Shown in pieces: positions 39,889 to 52,963 of a DNA stretch of 64,000 nucleotides (position 1 is the first letter of the stretch; every line of letters starts with the position of its first letter). The DNA is from Flaccisagitta enflata (lineage: Eukaryota > Chaetognatha > Sagittoidea > Aphragmophora), in contig OZ231128.1 of the NCBI GenBank assembly GCA_965153355.1, positions 5,704,001 through 5,768,000 of the forward strand, written 5' to 3'. The notes beneath the pieces are model-generated. The model searched no databases and was not told the DNA's origin. It worked only from the letters and a program-made list of their open reading frames with translations. Position numbers and translations under genes: made by a program.

Positions 39889-41375
39889 CTCGGTCGCCAA
39901 ATGTAGTGGGGGCCAAGTATCTAAAGGAACCCCAAAAAGTATCCAGAAAGTATCTAGAATTTTTCGCCAGTATCTAGATTAGTATCTAGGTAATGTTTTA
40001 TTAAAGAAATCAATATGAATAATGATTTTTATCAAAAAAAACATTTGGGTGATATAAATAGACTGATTAATGTAGAAGATGCTGCAACTCTTGAGCTCAT
40101 AACTCTTTAAATCAACAATGCAAAGAGGTTTTGAGAAAAGATTGCCATAGAAAACTTATGGAGTCAAGTTGGCTTGAAACAGCAGGGATTATCTTGCACG
40201 TCATAGTTTTATAGCCATATGGTTATTTTGCTCATAACCCCTAATCTCTTCATCTCCCAATGAAAAAGTACAGGAAGTATTTTGTCCCCAGCATTGCTTT
40301 TATTTTATAACAAAAAGTAAGGTAGGCGTCCCCAGCATTGCTTTTATTTTATAACAAAAAGTAAGGTAGGCGGCGCCCATAAGTAATATTTATCAAAAAG
40401 CAAAAAAATGGCACACTTGATTTTGTACAATTAGAACTAAAAATTGAACTAGAAAGATTAGAAATAATAGAGATATTTGGTAATGGCTATTTTCATAGAC
40501 CTAATACACTCCCCCCAGTTGCGGACAGGTGGGCTAAGGCAGTGTAGTAACAAGGCTGGTTACACAGCTACCCCAGTTGCATGTGGGTGGGCAGGAGCAG
40601 TGAAAGAAAAGGTCACCGGAGCATTTGGGTAGGAGCGGTTAGCACAAAAAGCTCAAAAATGCTAAAGAAATAAAAAGGGGGTTGACCAACCAACCAACCA
40701 ATGGATAGACAAACAATACAGGAAAGAGTTGCATAGCACACATTTTAAAAAAGTTTCCAACAAATAAACAGATGGACAGACAAACAGACCAATATAGCAA
40801 GTTCTAGAGTTGTGTGTCCAACACTAAAGACATTGTTTATGATGCTATGAGAAATCTGGGGCCTCTTTAGGAAAACTATGAAGGCTATGAAGGCTTAAGG
40901 AAAACTATGAAGCCAAAATACTGTCTAGGACACAATTATTTTATATCATTCATGATTTAGTAAGAGCATCTTGAATTGATTAAAAAACAATAATGGATGC
41001 TTGGCCGGTAAGCATGTGGAAAGGCGATATGACCTTTAAAAAATTGTATGGCCAAATTTGCATCATCCAAAAAATCAAGCAACTGACTCACAAACATGTG
41101 AACATTTATATCAAGTATACATATGCTTACCAAAGATAAAATATTTACTTTCTTAGCCCAGATTAAAGTCCATTACCTTAAAAAAAGTAGCTGAGCATGT
41201 TTAAGAAATATTTTAAAGCCACCAACTCAAGTATCCAGATTTGAGCTGAAGTATCTAAATTTTTCTCGCAAAAGTATCCAGATTAGCAGCCAGGATCCAG
41301 ATGCCTTTTCAGGTATCTAGGCACCCCTAAAAAGTATCCAGATCTGGAACCTAAGTATCTAGTTGGGCGACCGAG
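39889..41375. mobile_element. hAT-like non-autonomous element, 1487 bp
   Basis: Terminal inverted repeat CTCGGTCGCC with an exact 8-bp duplication GCCACACT (39881-39888 and 41376-41383). AGTATCTAG/AGTATCCAG motifs crowd both subterminal regions: about five at 39918-39990 and about seven at 41230-41362, all in the same orientation. There is no transposase frame. It contains a nested HPE at 40550-40830 and a duplicated CCCAGCATTGCTTTTATTTT segment near 40290-40370. Confidence 0.9.
40550..40830 (-). mobile_element. HPE, partly duplicated, inside the 1.5 kb element
   Basis: ACAAGGCTGGTTACACAGC, GTTGCATGTGGGTGGGCAGG, ACCAACCAACCAACC. A second decayed 3' end reaches GTTGTGTGTCCAACACTAAA. A tail-like scrap CAGTTGCGGACAGGTGGGC lies just before it (40516). 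Confidence 0.65.
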
Positions 41376-41699
41376 GCCACACTCATCCCATTCCGAACCA
41401 GTCTGAAAATATTTTGTTTATATTAATTCTAACAAACCTAACTGCGTTTTGTTTTGAAAGTAAAAAGATTCTAGAATTGAATCATTCGTACATGCTTAGT
41501 TACGTTGCTATAAGACTTTATGTTATCAAAGGAATGAAGTATATTTTACGCTGAGAATCATTCTTTTCTAGATAACGAACGTTTATCGGCTTGTATGAAA
41601 GATAAAGCTGCAATATGCAAATGAGGTTTATCTACACCAGAACCTGGAGGAGGAAATCACTTGCGCAAGTGCTGCCGAGGATTTCATCAATTTTACTTT

Positions 41700-41837
41700 T
41701 TAGTCGCGTGCACGCGACTCTATGACCCACTCTGTCCGTCTGTCGGTCCGTCTGTCGGTCGGTCCCACTTAGCTTTTTTAGCTTTTTCGCCGCTCCTGCC
41801 CACCCGCACGCGACTTCGGCTCGTGTATACGGCCTTG
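41700..41837 (+). mobile_element. HPE, GGCCG-tail type, best-delimited copy
   Basis: TTAG, perfect palindrome GTCGCGTGCACGCGAC, tetramers, CCTGCCCACCC, distal arm GCACGCGACT, ending GGCCTTG. The 8-bp sequence TTTACTTT occurs on both sides (41692-41699 and 41838-41845), a possible target duplication. Confidence 0.85.
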
Positions 41838-41841
41838 TTTA

Positions 41842-41899
<58 letters not shown>

Positions 41900-41900
41900 G
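41842..41900. repeat. (TTTC)n microsatellite
   Basis: About 14 tetramers directly after the HPE. Confidence 0.95.
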
Positions 41901-42830
41901 TCTTTCTTCATTCTTCCACTTCTTCATCTCCTCTGGGCCGGTCCCATCTGCCTGCTGCCGTCTGCCTTTGGATGACGATTAACAACACTGCTCAAAAAGC
42001 GTCTTTGAGCAGCCAAAAAAGCTGAACTGAGTGAATCTTAAATCTATTATTGCGTTGATGACAATATTCGCAATATCTTTGTACCAGTAATGGCGGCTGT
42101 CGCCGTGAGGAAAAAAGTCGTAAGCATTGTTCACTTTTCACCATGCTTTTATCTTCGGTTACTGAATTCTTTTTTTTTTGTGAAACTGAAAATTAAAGAA
42201 AAAAAGGACAAAGCCAAATATCTCAGACAAACGACATCCAGAGAGAGAGAGCCTAGATTTCCACATTAGTTGTCTTTACATCGGTCTTCCCGAGGTTTTT
42301 TTTTCTTTTTGATTTTTTTAAGTATCTTAATCAAGGCAAAAAGTTTTACTAATGACTTTACTGAATGATTTGCTTTATGGACGCTACAAATCCACATGTT
42401 ACGGAAAATGTGAAAATTATGCGGAATTATGACACCCCTGACCCGCTGAGCACCATGAAAACCTCTTGAATGACTTCACTGTGACTCGCATTCCAGATTC
42501 ATGGCCTGGAATGTACGTCAAACATCGAATTAAAGAGTTGGCGCAGAAAAATTAAAACTGCAGTTCGGAAAAAAGGTTGTTAGCGGGCCAGAAACGAGGT
42601 GTTTTAATCAAATGCTATCAATAAAAGCGACATCTGAATGTGTTTCTTTAGAAAATCTATGTTTTATCATATTCTGAAAAATAAATTGGAACATGGTATG
42701 AGAAAAAAATTGTCTACAACATTTTTTTTTCCGCTTGGTCACCAACTTAAAAAGGCAAGACACTTTTGTGAGATTTGAGCTAGACCCGCTAAAATATTCT
42801 AAATTATTCGACCAGACAACCAGCTTTGCT
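41901..42830. other. no gene seen
   Basis: AT-rich single-copy-looking DNA. Confidence 0.4.
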
Positions 42831-43150
42831 CACTGACATGCTTTTTTGTTATTGCATTCTTAAATCAAAACATTAATCTATTCATCCTATTTAAAATCAG
42901 AGAAAAAGAGCAAGCTAAATGAGCTAAATGAGCTAGAATACTTAAAAACGCCCTCACAGATGAGCAGCTCTGCTCACTAACATGTTTTTTTCATTTTCTT
43001 GCTTACTCAAGTATGAAAATATTCATTTATTTACAATATTTGACATCAGAAAGAAAAGACTGAGCTAAGTGAGCTAAATGAGCTAAAATGCTCAAAAACG
43101 CCCTGACAGATGAGCAGCTGTGCTCATAAACATGTTGTTTTGTATTTGCA
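42830..43150. repeat. diverged tandem repeat of about 130 bp
   Basis: TGCTCACTGACATG, GAGCTAAATGAGCTA and AACGCCCTCACAGATGAGCA recur in order about 2.5 times. Confidence 0.75.
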
Positions 43151-43249
43151 TGCTCAAGTTAACATAAGTACACTCCCTTATTGATCCTAAACAAAATCAT
43201 AAAAAATTAAAAAAAATTTCATTTGAATTTTTCGTAAATAAATCTTTTT

Positions 43250-43460
43250 AAAATCATAGCGCAAAAAATATTTGTCATAGAGCATTCTGCTTGGCGCCAA
43301 ATGAAAGAGAATTATCAAATCTACTTACCGTATCAATTCATTGGAGGCCACATTCAGTCGGTGGAGATGCCCAACTTTCTCATAAGAAAATGAAAACCCT
43401 GTTTCTCTCGAATATGTCAAAAAGTCGAAGACTGACTTCGACTTTTTTCCCGATTAATCC
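43250..43460. repeat. dispersed repeat shared with about 23220-23460
   Basis: AGCATTCTGCTTGGCGCCAA through CTTCGACTTTTTTCCC. Homologous by order and sequence. Confidence 0.6.
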
Positions 43461-43534
43461 TCAATGCTTGATGATGTAACCATGAAAGACTAAAGGTCTT
43501 TATCTTTAGCCCTTCATGGGTATTTCACCAAGTA

Positions 43535-45057
<1,523 letters not shown>

Positions 45058-45185
45058 AGTATCGACAGCCATCGTGCATTGATAAAAAGAAATACAAATA
45101 CGCAAAACTCTAGATTAATAATTCAGTCAGTTCAGTTTCTTTGGCTGTATTCTCTATTCGTTTCTATGCCTCTCTCTCTGAAGAG

Positions 45186-45257
45186 TGTGTGTGTGTGTGT
45201 GTGTGTGTTTGTTTGTTTGTTTGTTTGTTTGTTTGTTTGTTTGTTTGTTTGTTTGTT

Positions 45258-45342
<85 letters not shown>
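45186..45342. repeat. (TG)n(TTTG)n(TG)n(TC)n array
   Basis: Four consecutive simple motifs. Confidence 0.95.
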
Positions 45343-45345
<3 letters not shown>

Positions 45346-45581
45346 AAGATAGGTCCTGCCAATTGAGGTCGTTGTTTCCGTTTGATTGATCCCAACACAG
45401 ACTTTAGAATCTTTGGCTTTTAGCTTGCAGAAGAAAGACAACATTTTGATTGAAAGTGTGCGTTCATGGTATTCGCCGAGTCAACATTGATTCAGCGTGC
45501 ATTACGCCAACAGCAGATACATCCCCGAATTGTCGAATGACGTCTTCTCAAACATGACCCTGGCTTCGATTACTTGTATAC

Positions 45582-45825
<244 letters not shown>

Positions 45826-45877
45826 GCGGGTGCATTTATCCGTTCTTGAATGTTTAAACTCGAACAACCGTGTAAAA

Positions 45878-45910
45878 TAGAAAGAAAGAAAGAATGAAAG
45901 AAAGAAAGAG

Positions 45911-45981
<71 letters not shown>

Positions 45982-45982
45982 G

Positions 45983-46033
<51 letters not shown>

Positions 46034-46083
46034 ACGAAAGAAAGAAAGAAAGAAAGAGTAAGGATAGAAAGAAAAAAAGATAA
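45878..46083. repeat. (GAAA)n microsatellite
   Basis: About 200 bases, few interruptions. Confidence 0.95.
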
Positions 46084-46085
46084 AA

Positions 46086-46172
46086 AAAGTCGTGATACCC
46101 GTTGCCACTGAGTAAGCGGAGGTAAGAGGGGCAGCGGTCTCAAAGTGGCCAAAGTGGCCGATGACCTATTCA
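46086..46172 (+). repeat. GCM family head fragment
   Basis: GATACCCGTTGCCACTGAGT, GAGGGGCAGCGGTCTCAAAG, GGCCGATGACCTATTC. No minisatellite follows; a GAAA tract begins instead. Confidence 0.65.
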
Positions 46173-46204
46173 TTCATTCATTCATCGGAAATTAGGAAAA
46201 TATG

Positions 46205-46365
46205 AAAAAAAGAAAAAAAAGAAAGAGAGGAAGAAAAAAAAAAAGAAAGAAAGGAAGAAAGAAAGAAAGAAAGGAAAAATGAAAACAGAGAGAAAGAGAG
46301 AAAGAGAGAAAGAGAGATAGAAGAAAGGAAAGAGAGAAAGAAAGAAAGAAAGAAAGAGATAATGA

Positions 46366-46405
<40 letters not shown>

Positions 46406-46425
46406 AAAAAAGAAAGAAAGAAAGC

Positions 46426-46457
<32 letters not shown>

Positions 46458-46461
46458 ATGA

Positions 46462-46494
<33 letters not shown>

Positions 46495-46497
46495 TTA

Positions 46498-46549
<52 letters not shown>

Positions 46550-46565
46550 GAAAAAGAAAAAAGAC
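46205..46565. repeat. (GAAA)n microsatellite with variants
   Basis: GAAA with GAGA, GGAA and ATGAAA interruptions. Confidence 0.95.
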
Positions 46566-46736
46566 ACAGTCAGAAAGACGCACAGAAAAATGACATGTAG
46601 AAAAAAGTCGGGGAGCAAAAATCATTTTATGCCCTAGTAACCATAATCCCTATTTTCCAATTTTCACCATTTCCACTCGTCCAATCGCGGCACTTCATAG
46701 TTGATCCAGTGTCACCAAATCGTGCTTTCTCTTTTG

Positions 46737-46871
<135 letters not shown>

Positions 46872-46977
46872 CTCTCCAAATCATTAATCATCCTAATCCT
46901 AATGAAGAAGACAGATTATATATTCATTTTTTTAATGCTCGTAAGACAACATCATAAGTACTCAATCGCACAACTAG

Positions 46978-47304
46978 TAGGGCGGTTACCTGAAGGTTGA
47001 ATTTGGCTCAAAATTTAAAATTCCTCCACCATCTAACCATACATGCTATGCGGCATTTGAGCAGTAAATCAGACAAGCAGAGGTTGGTGTTTGATCAAGA
47101 AACCCGCACGGCAACACAATGGTAAAGTATATGAAAGCAATTTTACGCCCATTGAAACTCTATAGTGTTGCCGTGTGGGTTTTCTTTCAACATACCAATC
47201 TCCGCTTGTCTCAATTGTTTTTTAAATACGACTTAGAGTCTATGGTTAGTTGGCTGAGGCGTTCTAAAATTTGACCACATTTGACCCTCCAGGTAGCCGC
47301 CCTA
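46978..47304. mobile_element. palindromic hAT-like MITE, 327 bp
   Basis: Termini TAGGGCGGTTACCTGAAGG and near complement, with an exact 8-bp duplication ACAACTAG (46970-46977 and 47305-47312). The inner sequence is also palindromic (AACCCGCACGGCAACAC near 47101 against GTGTTGCCGTGTGGGTT near 47165). Confidence 0.9.
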
Positions 47305-47613
47305 ACAACTAGTATCATACTAGCATACCAGACTATTTCTTCGGTACTTTGATTGAACAGGCTTTTTCTACTTTCTAGCGATCGATTATATTTATTACTA
47401 TGAAGTACAACATTTAAAACTTCTCGTATGTTTTTTTTCGACGATTTTAGGTTTCTACGATGTTTAAAACAAGCGAAGTTAAATTTTCTTTTCTTCTTTG
47501 CGATGCTAGCCTTTCTATAATTAAACTGAGAATAGTTTTGAGCAAATCTGAACGAGGGCGTCGTGCACTACTATCGTTTCTTAATGAAAACAAGAGAACA
47601 GCTGCGAAGATCT

Positions 47614-47775
47614 TTTTAGTTGCGGACACGCAACTCTATAAGAGGCTTTGTCCGTCCGTCCGTTGGTTGGTTGGTCGGTTGGTTGGTCCGTCACGTTCGA
47701 GTTGAAAAGTGGGAAAACGCGTATTTCCGCCCCTGCCCACCTGTCCGCAACTGATGGCCGTGTATCCGGCCTTGT
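47614..47775 (+). mobile_element. HPE, GGCCG-tail type, GTTGCGGAC arm
   Basis: Hairpin GTTGCGGACACGCAAC, CTATAAGAGGCTTTGTCC, tetramers, CGCCCCTGCCCACCT, distal arm GTCCGCAAC, then GGCCGTGTATCCGGCCTTG. Arm and partner are perfect. Confidence 0.88.
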
Positions 47776-47807
47776 TTTCTTCTTGATTCCTGCTGTTTAT
47801 TTCTCTT

Positions 47808-47935
47808 TTTAGGTGCGACAAAGCACCTCTATAACTGGATCTGTCCGTTGGTCTGTCCGTCTGTCTGTAACGCATTCGTTCGACGATCAACACGTCGCAC
47901 CATATTGGCTTACTTGGCGTTGTTCTCGTTTTTGT
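47808..47935 (+). mobile_element. HPE, CTTACTTGG-tail type, GGTGCGAC arm
   Basis: Hairpin GGTGCGACAAAGCACC, CTATAACTGGATCTGTCC, TAACGCATTCG, distal partner GTCGCACC, then ATATTGGCTTACTTGGCG and TTGTT. Confidence 0.75.
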
Positions 47936-47978
47936 CATTGTTAATCTTCTACTAGTTAAAGTCGCTCACGCACTCGCA

Positions 47979-48252
47979 CAGTGCCCCGGATCCCACCACC
48001 ACGAAAAATAAGTTCCCGTCACCCCCCTATCCCCCCCCTATCACCACCAATTCACCTATACACAGTGCCCCGGATCCCACCACCACGAAAAATAAGTTCC
48101 CGTCACCCCCCTATCACCCCCCTATCACCACCAATTCACCTATACACAGTGCCCCGGATCCCACCACCACGAAAAATAAGTTCCCGTCACCCCCCTATCA
48201 CCCCCCTATCACCACCAATTCACCTATACACAGTGCCCCGGATCCCACCAGT
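47979..48252. repeat. 84-bp tandem repeat, 3.3 copies
   Basis: Unit includes CAGTGCCCCGGATCCCACCA, GAAAAATAAGTTCCCGTCAC and CACCAATTCACCTATACA. Copies are nearly identical. Confidence 0.92.
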
Positions 48253-48298
48253 CAGTCTCGTCTACTTTTACAACTTCTTTTTCTTTTTCTTCTTCTTT

Positions 48299-48443
48299 TT
48301 AGTTGCGGACACGCAACTCTATAAGAGCCTTTGTCCGTCCGTCCGTCCGCCCGTCTGTAAGCACAAGTCGAAAAGTGTGAAAACGCGCATTTTCGCCACT
48401 GCCCACCCGTTCGCAACTGGTTTTGGCCGTGTATCCGGCCTTG
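48299..48443 (+). mobile_element. HPE, GGCCG-tail type, GTTGCGGAC arm
   Basis: Hairpin GTTGCGGACACGCAAC, CTATAAGAGCCTTTGTCC. The distal partner GTTCGCAAC has one mismatch. Tail GGCCGTGTATCCGGCCTTG. It sits in a TTC tract, so any TSD is ambiguous. Confidence 0.85.
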
Positions 48444-48444
48444 T

Positions 48445-48655
48445 TCTTCTTCTTTTTCTTCTTCTCCTTCTTCTTTTTCTCCTTCTTCTTCTTCTTCTTC
48501 TTCTCCTTCTTCCCCTTCTTCTTCACCTTCTTCTCCTTCTTCCCCTTCTTCTTCTCCTTCTGCTCTTTCTTCTTCTTCTTCTTCTTCTTCTTCTTCTTCT
48601 TCTTCTTCTTCTTCTTCTTCTTCTTCTTCTTCTTCTTCTTCTTCTTCTTTTTGGG
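48445..48655. repeat. (TTC)n microsatellite
   Basis: TTC with TCC variants, between an HPE and a GCM copy. Confidence 0.95.
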
Positions 48656-49366
48656 CAGCGGCCCCAAAGGGGCCGATGACCTATCCTTTCACATATGCAG
48701 GATTTTTTCCTTCTTCTCCTCCTCTTCCTTCTCCTCCATCCCCCCCTCCTCAAGTCTCAAATCCCAGCCTCGAGGCTCAAGGGTCAAATCCCAGTCTCAA
48801 GGCTCAAATCCTTGAGGCTTTAATCCCAGCCTTGAGGCTCAAATCCCAGCTTTGAGGCTCAGTTACCAGGCTCGATTTACAGTGTTGAGGCTTCAATCCC
48901 ATTCTTAAGGCTTCAATCCCAGACTTGAGGCTTCAAATCCCAGCCTCGAGGCTCAAATCCCAGCCTTGAGGCTTAAATCCCAGCCTGGAGGCTTAAATCC
49001 TAGCTTTGAGGCTCAGTTCCCAGCCTCAAGGCTCAATTGATAACGTTGAGGCTCAGCCTCAAGGCTCATATCCCAGCCTCCCAGCATCCCAGCATGGAGA
49101 CTTGATTCCCAGCTTTAAGACTCAATTCCCAGCTTCGAGGCTCAAATCTTAGCCTCAGGACTTAAATTCCATCCTCAAAGCTCAAATTCTGGTCTTGAGG
49201 GTCAAATCCCAGCATCAAGGCTCAAATCTCAGCCTCATGCCTCAAAGCATACTGAGCATAGGTCATCGGCTCCTTCGGGGCCGCTGCCCCTCTCACCATC
49301 ACACATCCTCATACACTCACATAGGGGCAACGGGTACCGCTGACCATCTAATGTTTTTGCGACTAT
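48655..49366. repeat. GCM family, copy with inverted ends
   Basis: Left: GGGCAGCGGCCCCAAAGGGG, CCGATGACCTAT. Right: ATAGGTCATCGGCTCCTTCG, GGGCCGCTGCCCCTCTCACC, CAACGGGTACCGCTGACCAT and TTTTTGCGACTATTC. Between them is a minisatellite of about 24 units (CTCAAATCCCAGCCTTGAGG) at about 48755-49245. It is the only copy showing both termini, which read in opposite directions. Confidence 0.8.
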
Positions 49367-49400
49367 TCTTCTTCTTCTTCTTCTTCTTCTTCTTCTTCTT

Positions 49401-49431
<31 letters not shown>

Positions 49432-49495
49432 ATCTTCTTCTTCTTCGTCTTCCTTTCTTTGTTCTCTCTCTCTCTCTTCTTTTTCTATTTTCTTT

Positions 49496-50432
49496 TTAAT
49501 GGCGGTCTAGCGACTCCAAAAGAGACTTTGTTTGTCTGTCCACTCTGTCGGTCCGTCCGTCCGTCCCGTACGAGTCTAAAAGTGTGAAAACGCGCATTTG
49601 AGATGCCATGCGCAAGTATGAGAGTGTTGAGGGTGCGGTCCAGTAGTCCTACAGTACAATACTTGGTACTACATCCCAGGAGTCCTACTGACCCATTAGT
49701 ACTAACAGCCACTAGTCCTTCTACCTTCTAGTCCTCATACCCACTAGTCCTAAGGTTGTATACCCCTGCTCACCCATCCGCAACGATACAGGGTGAACAT
49801 TGTCAGATGCAAAAAAGTATAAAGCTTTTACTCCTTGATGCTTCATTTTCATGACTTGGAATCAGTTTTCTCTTATTGTACTATGCTTGACGTTTTTTAT
49901 ATAAAAATTTCATGGGTTTGAGTTGAATAGTTTGTTCATGACATCAGATTGAAGTAAAATGAATATTTACATTTTGAACTTGATTATTGACTTTTTTCAT
50001 CAAGGCAGTTTTGTTTTAAATTGTTTTGATGTGTATCTCAAATGAAAGAAAGTCAAATTATCTTCCATTTGAGACCAATCCTGGTTGCTATATATAGCTA
50101 TGTATAGCTATGTATTGCTATATATAGCTATAGCTATATATAGCTGAAGCTGTCTTCAAATGAGAGCAAATCAAAGAAAAACTTCCCTTATTCAAGAAGA
50201 AGATTTTGAGCTAAAAATGAGCTTCATCTAGAAATGCCTTTTTTACTTAAATTTGATGTTGTGGACAAACTATCCAACTTAGACCCATGAAATTTTGATA
50301 CAAAAAACGTCAATCATAGTTTTGTAAAATAAAGATAATTCCAGGTCATGAAGATGGAGCATCTAGGAGTAAAAGCTTAATACTTTTTTGCATTTGACAA
50401 TGTTCACACTGTATTGTAACCCCGCGTTACTT
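49496..50432 (+). mobile_element. HPE, GTAAC-tail type, split by a MITE (copy 1)
   Basis: Start TTAATGGCGGTCTAGCGACT, GAGACTTTGTTTGTC, tetramers, GTGTGAAAACGCGCATTT. CTGCTCACCCATCCGCAACGATA lies before the MITE. After it come TATTGTAACC and the tail hairpin GTAACCCCGCGTTAC. Repeated CYAGTAGTCCTA-like units lie at about 49630-49750. Confidence 0.75.
49789..50411. mobile_element. palindromic TA-flanked MITE, 623 bp (copy 1)
   Basis: Terminal repeat CAGGGTGAACATTGTCAGAT against CAGTGTGAACATTGTCAAAT, and imperfect pairing continues for about 300 bases per arm. It is flanked by TA (49787-49788, 50412-50413). Removing it restores the normal HPE junction CAACGATATTGTAACC. A TA target suggests a Tc1/mariner-type source. 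The loop has TAGCTATATATAGC repeats. Confidence 0.85.
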
Positions 50433-50824
50433 TTTTTCTTTTTTCGTTTTTCTCTTTCTTTTCTCTGCCAGATAAAAGTATTCTCTGCGAAATTCGTGGG
50501 TCTTGGTTCCAATAACTTCCAATAGGTGCATAAAAGGCTGTTGGTGAAAAAGATCAAAATACAATACCTTCAACGGAAATGCAAATCTTAGCCTCAGGAC
50601 TTAAATTCCATCCTCAAAGCTCAAATTCTGGTCTTGAGGGTCAAATCCCAGCATCAAGGCTCAAATCTCAGCCTCATGCCTCAAAGCATACTGAGCATAG
50701 TTCATCAGCTCCTTCGGGGCCGCTGCCCCTCTCACCATCACACATCCTCATACACTCACATAGGGGCAACGGGTACCGCTGACCATCTAATGTTTTTGCG
50801 ACTATTCTTCTTCTTCTTCTTCTT

Positions 50825-50855
<31 letters not shown>

Positions 50856-50919
50856 ATCTTCTTCTTCTTCGTCTTCCTTTCTTTGTTCTCCCTCTCTCTC
50901 TTCTTTTTCTATTTTCTTT

Positions 50920-51856
50920 TTAATGGCGGTCTAGCGACTCCAAAAGAGACTTTGTTTGTCTGTCCACTCTGTCGGTCCGTCCGTCCGTCCCGTACGAGTC
51001 TAAAAGTGTGAAAACGCGCATTTGAGATGCCATGCGCAAGTATGAGAGTGTTGAGGGTGCGGTCCAGTAGTCCTACAGTACAATACTTGGTACTACATCC
51101 CAGGAGTCCTACTGACCCATTAGTACTAACAGCCACTAGTCCTTCTACCTTCTAGTCCTCATACCCACTAGTCCTAAGGTTGTATACCCCTGCTCACCCG
51201 TCCGCAACGATACAGGGTGAACATTGTCAGATGCAAAAAAGTATTAAGCTTTTACTCCTTGATGCTTCATTTTCATGACTTGGAATCAGTTTTCTCTTAT
51301 TGTACTATGCTTGACGTTTTTTATATAAAAATATCATGGGTTTGAGTTGAATAGTTTGTTCATGACATCAGATTGAAGTAAAATGAATATTTACATTTTG
51401 AACTTGATTATTGACTTTTTTCATCAAGGCAGTTTTGTTTTAAATTGTTTTGATGTGTATCTCAAATGAAAGAAAGTCAAATTATCTTCCATTTGAGACC
51501 AATCCTGGTTGCTATATATAGCTATGTAAAGCTATGTATTGCTATATATAGCTATAGCTATATATAGCTGAAGCTGTCTTCAAATGAGAGCAAATCAAAG
51601 AAAAACTTCCCTTATTCAAGAAGAAGATTTTGAGCTAAAAATGAGCTTCATCTAGAAATGCCTTTTTTACTTAAATTTGATGTTGTGGACAAACTATCCA
51701 ACTTAGACCCATGAAATTTTGATACAAAAAATGTCAATCATAGTTTTATAAAATAAAAATAATTCCAGGTCATGTAGATGGAGCATCTAGGAGTAAAAGC
51801 TTAATACTTTTTTGCATTTGACAATGTTCACACTGTATTGTAACCCCGCGTTACTT
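50920..51856 (+). mobile_element. HPE, GTAAC-tail type, split by a MITE (copy 2)
   Basis: Duplicate of 49496-50432, with the same nested MITE. Confidence 0.75.
51213..51835. mobile_element. palindromic TA-flanked MITE (copy 2)
   Basis: Duplicate of 49789-50411. It was copied with its host rather than inserted independently. Confidence 0.85.
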
Positions 51857-52159
51857 TTTTTCTTTTTTCGTTTTTCTCTTTCTTTTCTCTGCCAGATAAA
51901 AGTATTCTCTGCGAAATTCGTGGGTCTTGGTTCCAATAACTTCCAATAGGTGCATAAAAGGCTGTTGGTGAAAAAGATCAAAATACAATACCTTCAACGG
52001 AAATGAATGGCAATATTCACATGATTGTAAACTGTCACTCTGAACGAAGTCAGGCGAGATATATCCATTCTGTCGGCTCAACAGTTTTCGCATTTCTCAT
52101 TACAAGTGACATCATTTTCTTAGTTTAATCAATCGTTGACTTGTTCATGATAAAACGGC

Positions 52160-52295
52160 GCGGTTCATAAAAGTACAATTGCCCATTAATGAATCTATAG
52201 ATTCTGTAAATCTAATGATGCGGTTCACAAAAGTACAATTGCGTGAATGATACACACTAATGTATCTATAGATTCTGTGTGTAAATCTACAAGAT
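52160..52295. repeat. direct duplication, about 75 bp
   Basis: GCGGTTCATAAAAGTACAAT and ATCTATAGATTCTGT recur in order. Confidence 0.75.
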
Positions 52296-52552
52296 GATAA
52301 TGTAATTCGTTGCCACGGAAATAGGGGGAAGTAAAGCCAAAATCGAGAGCTCTCTTGAATGTACAATGAACGTAGCGCGGCTCAAAAACAAAAGTTTCTG
52401 AGTGTATAGGATGAATGGATGTTTAATGTTTTTTTGTACTTACCGATGGGCAGAAGCAATTTGTGCAGAACTCGATACACCAACCCATCATCGCTAAGCC
52501 GTTGTCTTGATACGCAACGAATGGTAATCCTGTTGGACAAAATTCCTTCTTT

Positions 52553-52733
52553 AATTGGGTGCACGTGACTCTATGATTCGCTATGTCGGTCGGTCCTTAG
52601 GTCCGTCGGTCCGTCCATCGGTCGCCGTTTGCTTTTTCGGCGTTTTCAGGCGTCTTTTGCATGACTGCTCCTGCCCGAATGCTCGAGTTGCTGCACCCAT
52701 GCGTGACTTCGGTAGCCTTGTATCCGGCTTGAA
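52553..52733 (+). mobile_element. HPE, GGCCG-tail type, decayed arm
   Basis: GGGTGCACGTGACTCTATGA, GTCGGTCGGTCC tetramers, TGCTCCTGCCCGAATG, GCGTGAC, GTAGCCTTGTATCCGGCTTG. It abuts the next copy head to tail. Confidence 0.75.
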
Positions 52734-52963
52734 AGTTGCGGACACGCAACTCTGTAAGAGGCTTTGTCCATCTGTCGGTCCATCTGTCCGTCTGTGTGTC
52801 CGTCCATTGGTCCGTCACGCTAAAGTTAAAAACGCAAAAAAAACGCGCATCTCTGACACTGCAGTTGTTATTGTGTGTGGTAGGGGTGGGAGTGGGGTGA
52901 GGTTTAGGGTTGGATGCTCCTGCCCACTCGTTCGCAATCACATTATAACCACCTCCCACTTGT
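52732..52963 (+). mobile_element. HPE, GTGAC-like tail, GTTGCGGAC arm
   Basis: Hairpin GTTGCGGACACGCAAC, CTGTAAGAGGCTTTGTCC, CTCCTGCCCACTCG, TTCGCAATCACATTATAACC, CCCACTTGT. The tail hairpin is degraded. Confidence 0.78.

Larger units (their letters stand above)
49143..50581. repeat. 1.4 kb tandem segmental duplication, copy 1
   Basis: It begins within the GCM minisatellite (CAAATCTTAGCCTCAGGACT) and ends CCTTCAACGGAAATG. It contains a GCM end, (TTC)n, an HPE and a TA-flanked palindromic MITE. Length 1439. Confidence 0.92.
50582..52005. repeat. 1.4 kb tandem segmental duplication, copy 2
   Basis: Length 1424. It differs from copy 1 by a shorter TTC tract and a few substitutions (for example TTCATCAGCTCC for GTCATCGGCTCC). 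Confidence 0.92.

Noticed and set aside
41700-41837. HPE as a Helitron
   Set aside because: There is a terminal hairpin and a CTAA-like end in one orientation, but no 5' TC start and no A/T target rule. One copy shows a possible 8-bp duplication, and other copies I checked (47614, 53424, 57113, 63107) show none, so the class stays open.
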